A stretch of 64,000 bases of DNA from Rhizobium grahamii CCGE 502 (GTDB taxonomy: Bacteria > Pseudomonadota > Alphaproteobacteria > Rhizobiales > Rhizobiaceae). The notes under the pieces were generated by a model that saw only the letters and a program-made list of their open reading frames with translations, had not been told where the DNA came from and did not search any database. The stretch lies in the NCBI RefSeq assembly GCF_000298315.2, contig NZ_AEYE02000022.1:121655-185654 (forward strand), in the 5' to 3' direction. The position numbers and the translations under genes were made by a program. Positions 60,009 to 64,000 of the stretch are shown here, in pieces (within the stretch, counting starts at the first letter, position 1; every line of letters starts with the position of its first letter).

Positions 60009-62327
60009 TCACGGTTTTGGGGCCTCCAGCTGGGCTTGAACCTGCGTCTGCGTATTCTTCCACCCTTTTGGCGCGCCTTCCGGCAAGATCTCCGGCGTCG
60101 TGAAGTAAACACCGTCCGGGGTTGGATTGGGAGTGGGGGTCACCGCTGACTGCGGTGAGCCCGCAATTCCAGTCAGCAGCTGAACGCGCGCCAGCATCGC
60201 GAAGTCCTCGTGCACCGTGTTGTGGCAATGGTTCACATAAGACCCACCAAACTCGCCGAACTGGATCTGGAAGGTAACGCTGCCGCTTTCACCAAGTCTC
60301 CAGACATCCTTTCGCTGCAGATTCTCGGTCGGCCCCGGCGTCTGGCCGTTACGTAACATCGTTATGCCTTCCTCGAAATGCAGATGAATGGGATGATCCC
60401 ATCCGCCGCCGCCATTCTTGTAGGTCCAGTGCTCCACCTCCCCGGCCTTCGGAATGAGGAGGGAAATCCTGTTGGCATTCATCGAGTGCGAGGACTCGCC
60501 ATTGATGCGGATCGTCCAGGGGAAGCTCACGTACTCGCCGCAGTCCGGCGTGCAGCCGTTCGGTCCACGCGAGTCCCCGCTCCCCGACTTGCCGAATTCA
60601 ACCATGCGCGTACGCACCGGCGTGACGATCGGGATCTGCTCCGTCAGTGTGGCTGGCACCTGGCTCTTGTCGGGATCGGTTGAGCGAAGAATGACACCCG
60701 GCACATCGACGCTTTCAACAGCACCGACAATTCGGAGCTCCAGCATTGGGCCCACGACTGGATCGTCAGGGGTACCCTTCAAAGCCTTCGAAAGACTGAA
60801 CTCTTCCTTGAGGCGTCGCCCGTCTTCGTGGCGCACATGATTGACCACCTTGATGCGGTCGCCGATCTTGAAGCCAGAGAAGTCGACAATGAAGTCATAG
60901 CGCTCGCCCATGCCCTGCACTGGCAGAGCCGGCATCCTAATCGGACTGACAACGAGGTTGCCGTCATTGGCGATGAACGTGATGGGGACTGGATTGCCCT
61001 TCGCATCCGCCAGACCGAGCTTCAGGAAGCGTGACATGCAGGCATTCAAGGCACGGAAGCGATACTTGCGCGGCAGCACCTCGAAGAAGGGTGCGAACCC
61101 GAAATTAACGAGGGGTACGTCGCCAAGCATGCCGTCGGTGTCGAAGATGTCGAAATAGAGTTGGCCGCCGGCATCGCAGGCGCAATCCGAAAAGATCAGA
61201 TTGACGTCGAAGTCGGTATTTCCCCATCCAAGCAGCTTGCCGCTCGGTAGACGCAGATTGACGCCATCCGACAGCTCCTCGTTGCCGCGATCCGGACCGC
61301 TGTAATAGTTGATCGCTCCGAGATTGCCCTTGTAGACATTTTCCGCGGTGAAGAAGAAGCGGTGGTCATGTGCCCACATCGATCCCTGCAATTCGCGGAA
61401 GTCGCCGGCAACGTTGAAAAGGCCGGTATTGTCGTCGGGACCGGAGGCGCGCCGGTCGCCAGCCTGGGTGTTGATCTTGTCCCGCCGCGCCAGCGCCGTG
61501 CTCCAGCGGTAGTCGTAGAACGTGCCCGGGAAATGATGGACGTTGGCGGCCCCGTCGCTTTCCGCGCCATTGTGGGCGTTGTGGAAATGCAATTGCGTTT
61601 CGTTGCGCCCGAAACCGTTGTTTTTCGCCCGGTCGGTCGGCAGATCATTGTATATCCGCGTGACAATAGGCTCGCCGTAGCGACCCTTGATCAGGAATGG
61701 CGGCAAGCCGCATTCGCCGCCTCGACCTGACGCATAGGTCCAGCAGCTATCCGGATGCTGAAGCGGAAAATTGTCGTGGAAATAGCCGCCGGATCCCTGT
61801 GCTACCTGACCAAGCCGCATGATGTAACCGGCCTTAGGAAAGAACTCGTCCCACCGCTGGTGCGCAAAGACCTCGCCGGGCGGCCGCCCTTCGATCGGTC
61901 CGCGATAGGTAAGCGGATTGATGAAGTCCCTGTTGGTTGGATCGGCGGAAAATTCAGTGTGATAGGAAAGGCGCTTAGCCGGCCGCTCACCAAGGCTCGC
62001 CGGAAACGCCGCGTGCCCTTCGGCGGTGCGGGTCATTGGCAGAGGTTTCAGATGGTTCAGCCTGTGCATGGGCTGCGTAAACTTCTGGATGCCGAACAGC
62101 GGCGTTCTTGGCGTGCCTGTCGGAACCGCCGCATAGGCGCTTTTAGCAAACGGGCTGAGGCCGTTCTTACAGGCCAAGTATCCGCCTGCAGTAAAGATGC
62201 CCCACCGCAGCAACTCTCGGCGTGTGACCTGCCCCTGGTTTAGCGCCCTAATGATTTCGGCGCGATTGTCACGTGCAAGTTGCGCTTCTCTCTGCCTGAT
62301 TCGAGATGCATTGGTAAAAATATACAT
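60009..62327 (-). CDS. Tat-exported multicopper oxidase
   Basis: This 772-residue protein has a Tat signal near residues 34-66 (TRRELLRWGIFTAGGYLA; Arg36 and Arg37). Copper motifs occur in order: LHFHNAHNG, MWAHDHRFFF, HPIHLHFEEG and HCHNTVHEDFAM. The last has the Cys-His and axial Met of a type 1 copper site. The length is larger than CueO, with inserted loops (e.g. FSDCACDAGGQL). Such enzymes oxidise metals such as Mn or Cu, or phenols; the substrate cannot be read. It stands alone in the window. Confidence 0.88.
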   Translation of the reverse strand: MYIFTNASRIRQREAQLARDNRAEIIRALNQGQVTRRELLRWGIFTAGGYLACKNGLSPFAKSAYAAVPTGTPRTPLFGIQKFTQPMHRLNHLKPLPMTRTAEGHAAFPASLGERPAKRLSYHTEFSADPTNRDFINPLTYRGPIEGRPPGEVFAHQRWDEFFPKAGYIMRLGQVAQGSGGYFHDNFPLQHPDSCWTYASGRGGECGLPPFLIKGRYGEPIVTRIYNDLPTDRAKNNGFGRNETQLHFHNAHNGAESDGAANVHHFPGTFYDYRWSTALARRDKINTQAGDRRASGPDDNTGLFNVAGDFRELQGSMWAHDHRFFFTAENVYKGNLGAINYYSGPDRGNEELSDGVNLRLPSGKLLGWGNTDFDVNLIFSDCACDAGGQLYFDIFDTDGMLGDVPLVNFGFAPFFEVLPRKYRFRALNACMSRFLKLGLADAKGNPVPITFIANDGNLVVSPIRMPALPVQGMGERYDFIVDFSGFKIGDRIKVVNHVRHEDGRRLKEEFSLSKALKGTPDDPVVGPMLELRIVGAVESVDVPGVILRSTDPDKSQVPATLTEQIPIVTPVRTRMVEFGKSGSGDSRGPNGCTPDCGEYVSFPWTIRINGESSHSMNANRISLLIPKAGEVEHWTYKNGGGGWDHPIHLHFEEGITMLRNGQTPGPTENLQRKDVWRLGESGSVTFQIQFGEFGGSYVNHCHNTVHEDFAMLARVQLLTGIAGSPQSAVTPTPNPTPDGVYFTTPEILPEGAPKGWKNTQTQVQAQLEAPKP

Positions 62328-62815
62328 TCGACCTGCCCCTAATCAAATGTAAGAGAATTTGGCAACGTAAGATAGTGACGCGAGTGTACTCAGTAAAGGC
62401 CAAAATAGCAAACATAGACGGAGCAGAAAAGATATTGGGTAGTATCGTGAGAAGCAGAGGTTAGAGGGATGCTTACTCGTCGAATACTGATACAGAAGTC
62501 TGATTATTGGGTGCTATCGCCAATCTTTAGAGTATTTTGTACAAAGCAGTTAAGACTGATGGAGCAGGCTATCTGATCTCTCAAATGTCTGCGTGCAGTC
62601 GCAAAGACTGCAGACTGGAAGCCCGAGAAGGTAGAGTCTAACGATCTCTGAATGCTTGTGAAAGCTAAAATCGTTAGTCGAAAATACCGGCGAGGGACGG
62701 TATTTTGAGGCACGGCTGATCGGGCTGGCGGTGCCTTGATATTGCGCAAACCAGTCAGCTATCGGAGGAGGAAATTCTCCGGGAAGGTCGCTTTGAGCTG
62801 GTGGGTATGGTCGCG
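62328..62815. other. Gene-free stretch between oxidase and hydrolase genes
   Basis: No supported gene is visible. ATTGGGT..TATCG occurs at 62433-62446 and again at 62505-62518, possibly a small direct repeat in the oxidase promoter region. Open frames here are not supported. Confidence 0.5.
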
Positions 62816-63688
62816 TCACCGTCCAAGGCTGATACCTCCACTTGGGGCCTCGGCCGAACCAGATTGAGCGTAACGCGCAAAATTGTAGAGCTCCGTGTTG
62901 AACCTGGCGGCGCTTTCCAGAAAGGGAGCGTGCCCTGTCCTCGGATACCACGATGCGGTGGCTGCAGGGCATACCGCAAGAAGATGCCGCCCCATGGCCG
63001 GTAGGATTACAGTGTCCGCTTCGCCGTGGGTCATAAGGACCGGCACATCAATCCCCGCCAGCACATCATCATTGTCGATCTCGCGCCTCAGAAGCGCAGC
63101 CCGCACTTTCGCGGGCACGACCATGTTCGAGGAAAGAGCAATCTCAAATTCCTCGGCCGGCAGTTGCGAGTAGGTGCACCCGCGCACGAAATTGCGGATT
63201 GCTTCGATGTTGCGGGGAAGGTCGTCGCTGGTAGCACCGATGACATGATCCAGGAAGCCGGGGCCGATCAACGTACCGAAGGCCGATTTGTTTAGCGTAA
63301 TTGCTCCGCCCACAAAGTTTATGCCGGCAATCGCAGCGGTTCCATGGACGCGGAGATAGTCGCAGATGACAAAGCCGGCATAGGACCAGCCGACAAGGAC
63401 TGGAGTCCTGAGATCCAACTGATTGATGACAGCGGCGACATCGCCGCCCCAAAGCTGCGGTTCCGTATAATGTTCCGCTCCAAGAGGAGCGTCTGACATG
63501 CCGTGGCCGCGTAGGTCCAGAGCTACGAGGCGAAAATCGTTGCCAAGCGCGCTTTCATACTGGTTTTTCCAACACAGATGGTTCTGAGACCACCCATGGA
63601 TAAAGAAGATAGACGGCGCGTCTTGGTTTCCCCATTCGCGAACGTGCAGACGCAATCCTCCACCACCAACTATATTGTGAACCTGCAT
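62816..63688 (-). CDS. Alpha/beta-fold hydrolase
   Basis: This 290-residue protein has FFIHGWSQN (oxyanion region), LDLRGHGMSDAP near residue 58, nucleophile elbow VGWSYAGF near 98, the acid HGEADTVI near 217 and the His in RTGHAPF near 245. This is the usual order of the fold and fits esterases, haloperoxidase-like or lactonase-type enzymes. It has no signal peptide. It precedes another hydrolase gene of the same fold, which ends at 63888. Substrate unknown. Confidence 0.87.
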   Translation of the reverse strand: MQVHNIVGGGGLRLHVREWGNQDAPSIFFIHGWSQNHLCWKNQYESALGNDFRLVALDLRGHGMSDAPLGAEHYTEPQLWGGDVAAVINQLDLRTPVLVGWSYAGFVICDYLRVHGTAAIAGINFVGGAITLNKSAFGTLIGPGFLDHVIGATSDDLPRNIEAIRNFVRGCTYSQLPAEEFEIALSSNMVVPAKVRAALLRREIDNDDVLAGIDVPVLMTHGEADTVILPAMGRHLLAVCPAATASWYPRTGHAPFLESAARFNTELYNFARYAQSGSAEAPSGGISLGR

Positions 63689-63810
63689 TGTCCTGCCTCC
63701 CTGTGAGCGTCGAATTAAGTGTGACGCGTGCCCGTAAGAAAGGGCGTTGGAGGAACCGTTTAAAATGTTGGACCATGCGTTGAAAAAGCCCCCACAGCCT
63801 GCAATGCTTC

Positions 63811-63873
63811 GAAGCTCGAAGCTCGAAGCTCGAAGCTCGAAGCTCGAAGCTCGAAGCTCGAAGCTCGAAGCTC
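63811..63873. repeat. Tandem repeat of GAAGCTC, nine units
   Basis: The heptamer GAAGCTC is repeated nine times without error from 63811 to 63873, then GAAGAGC follows. It lies 15 bases after the stop of the partial gene to its right and 122 bases upstream of the hydrolase start to its left. It could vary in copy number by slippage. It is not a CRISPR array. Confidence 0.95.
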
Positions 63874-63887
63874 GAAGAGCAAAGGCG

Positions 63888-64000
63888 CTATGCTGTTTCG
63901 ACGACGAACCGCCTTAGTTCGCGAACAAATTGCTCAAAGGCAGGTTCGTGTCCGAGAAGAATGTGGTTGGCGCTATCGAGATCGACAAATCGTGCTCCGG
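63888..64000 (-). CDS. C-terminal end of alpha/beta hydrolase-type protein, cut by window edge
   Basis: Only the last 36 codons are in the window, ending with TAG at 63888-63890. The minus strand reads GARFVDLDSANHILLGHEPAF followed by a helix (EQFVRELRRFVVETA). The His in SANHIL and the following helix match the C-terminal end of alpha/beta hydrolases, including those fused to LuxR or cyclase domains. Nothing more can be said. Confidence 0.6.
   Translation of the reverse strand, partial: GARFVDLDSANHILLGHEPAFEQFVRELRRFVVETA

Noticed and set aside
63811-63873. CRISPR array
   Set aside because: The units are 7 bases with no spacers; it is a simple tandem repeat.

Overview
The window looks like chromosome or megaplasmid sequence from a Rhizobiaceae-type alphaproteobacterium (Rhizobium/Ensifer/Agrobacterium relatives). 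The support is high-GC coding with alphaproteobacterial gene content: PuuD-type urate oxidase with a cytochrome tail, rhizobial-style polyol ABC operons, AraC/LysR/IclR/LuxR regulators and DUF892 and cold-shock genes. Species is not determinable from the sequence alone. No tRNA, rRNA or CRISPR array was seen.

Region 1 (1-15.3 kb, all minus strand) is one tightly packed operon for an extracellular contractile injection system (eCIS, Afp/PVC-like). In transcription order it holds sheath, inner tube, a double-CxxC protein, a disordered protein, a Pvc16-like cap protein, an AAA+ ATPase, a small protein, two DUF4157 proteins that are the likely cargo, an Afp7-like protein, a LysM protein, a gp27-like hub, a gp5-like spike, a small protein, gp25 and a baseplate protein that runs off the left edge. 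The two DUF4157 proteins carry extra domains: one an M64/metzincin-like zinc motif plus a barrel-like tail, the other a possible His/Cys (clan CD-like) dyad.

Region 2 (16.3-33.9 kb) is a purine-salvage and oxidation cluster: an AzgA-type permease, ureidoglycolate lyase, hydroxyisourate hydrolase, XdhABC, PuuD urate oxidase, guanine deaminase, and LysR and IclR regulators. A polyamine-type ABC transporter with an SDR and a LuxR-type regulator sits inside it. Three purine transcription units (permease, uraH-xdh, puuD-guaD) share a similar leader element that looks like a cis-regulatory RNA.

Region 3 (34.6-36.3 kb) holds a ferritin-like DUF892 protein, a cold-shock protein and two small ORFs.

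Region 4 (36.6-51.3 kb) is the most unusual part. A short-chain dehydrogenase gene on the minus strand is split into two pieces 14.4 kb apart. Between them lie two cassettes, each an AraC regulator with a divergent operon. Related sequences (R at the left end, S at the right end) and three related core sites mark the SDR-cassette 1, cassette 1-cassette 2 and cassette 2-SDR junctions. Joining the two SDR pieces at the core restores reading frame. Cassette 1 holds a frameshifted SDR, a VOC protein, a saccharopine-dehydrogenase-like protein and two SnoaL-like proteins. Cassette 2 holds a xylitol-type polyol ABC operon with three SDRs.

Region 5 (51.3-52.8 kb) is gene wreckage: an MFS gene broken by an inversion and a frameshifted dienelactone hydrolase. 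Region 6 (52.9-64 kb) has a small coiled-coil membrane protein, RsgA, a histidine kinase with two response regulators, a small membrane protein, a Tat-exported multicopper oxidase, an alpha/beta hydrolase, a 7-bp tandem repeat and the end of another hydrolase gene.
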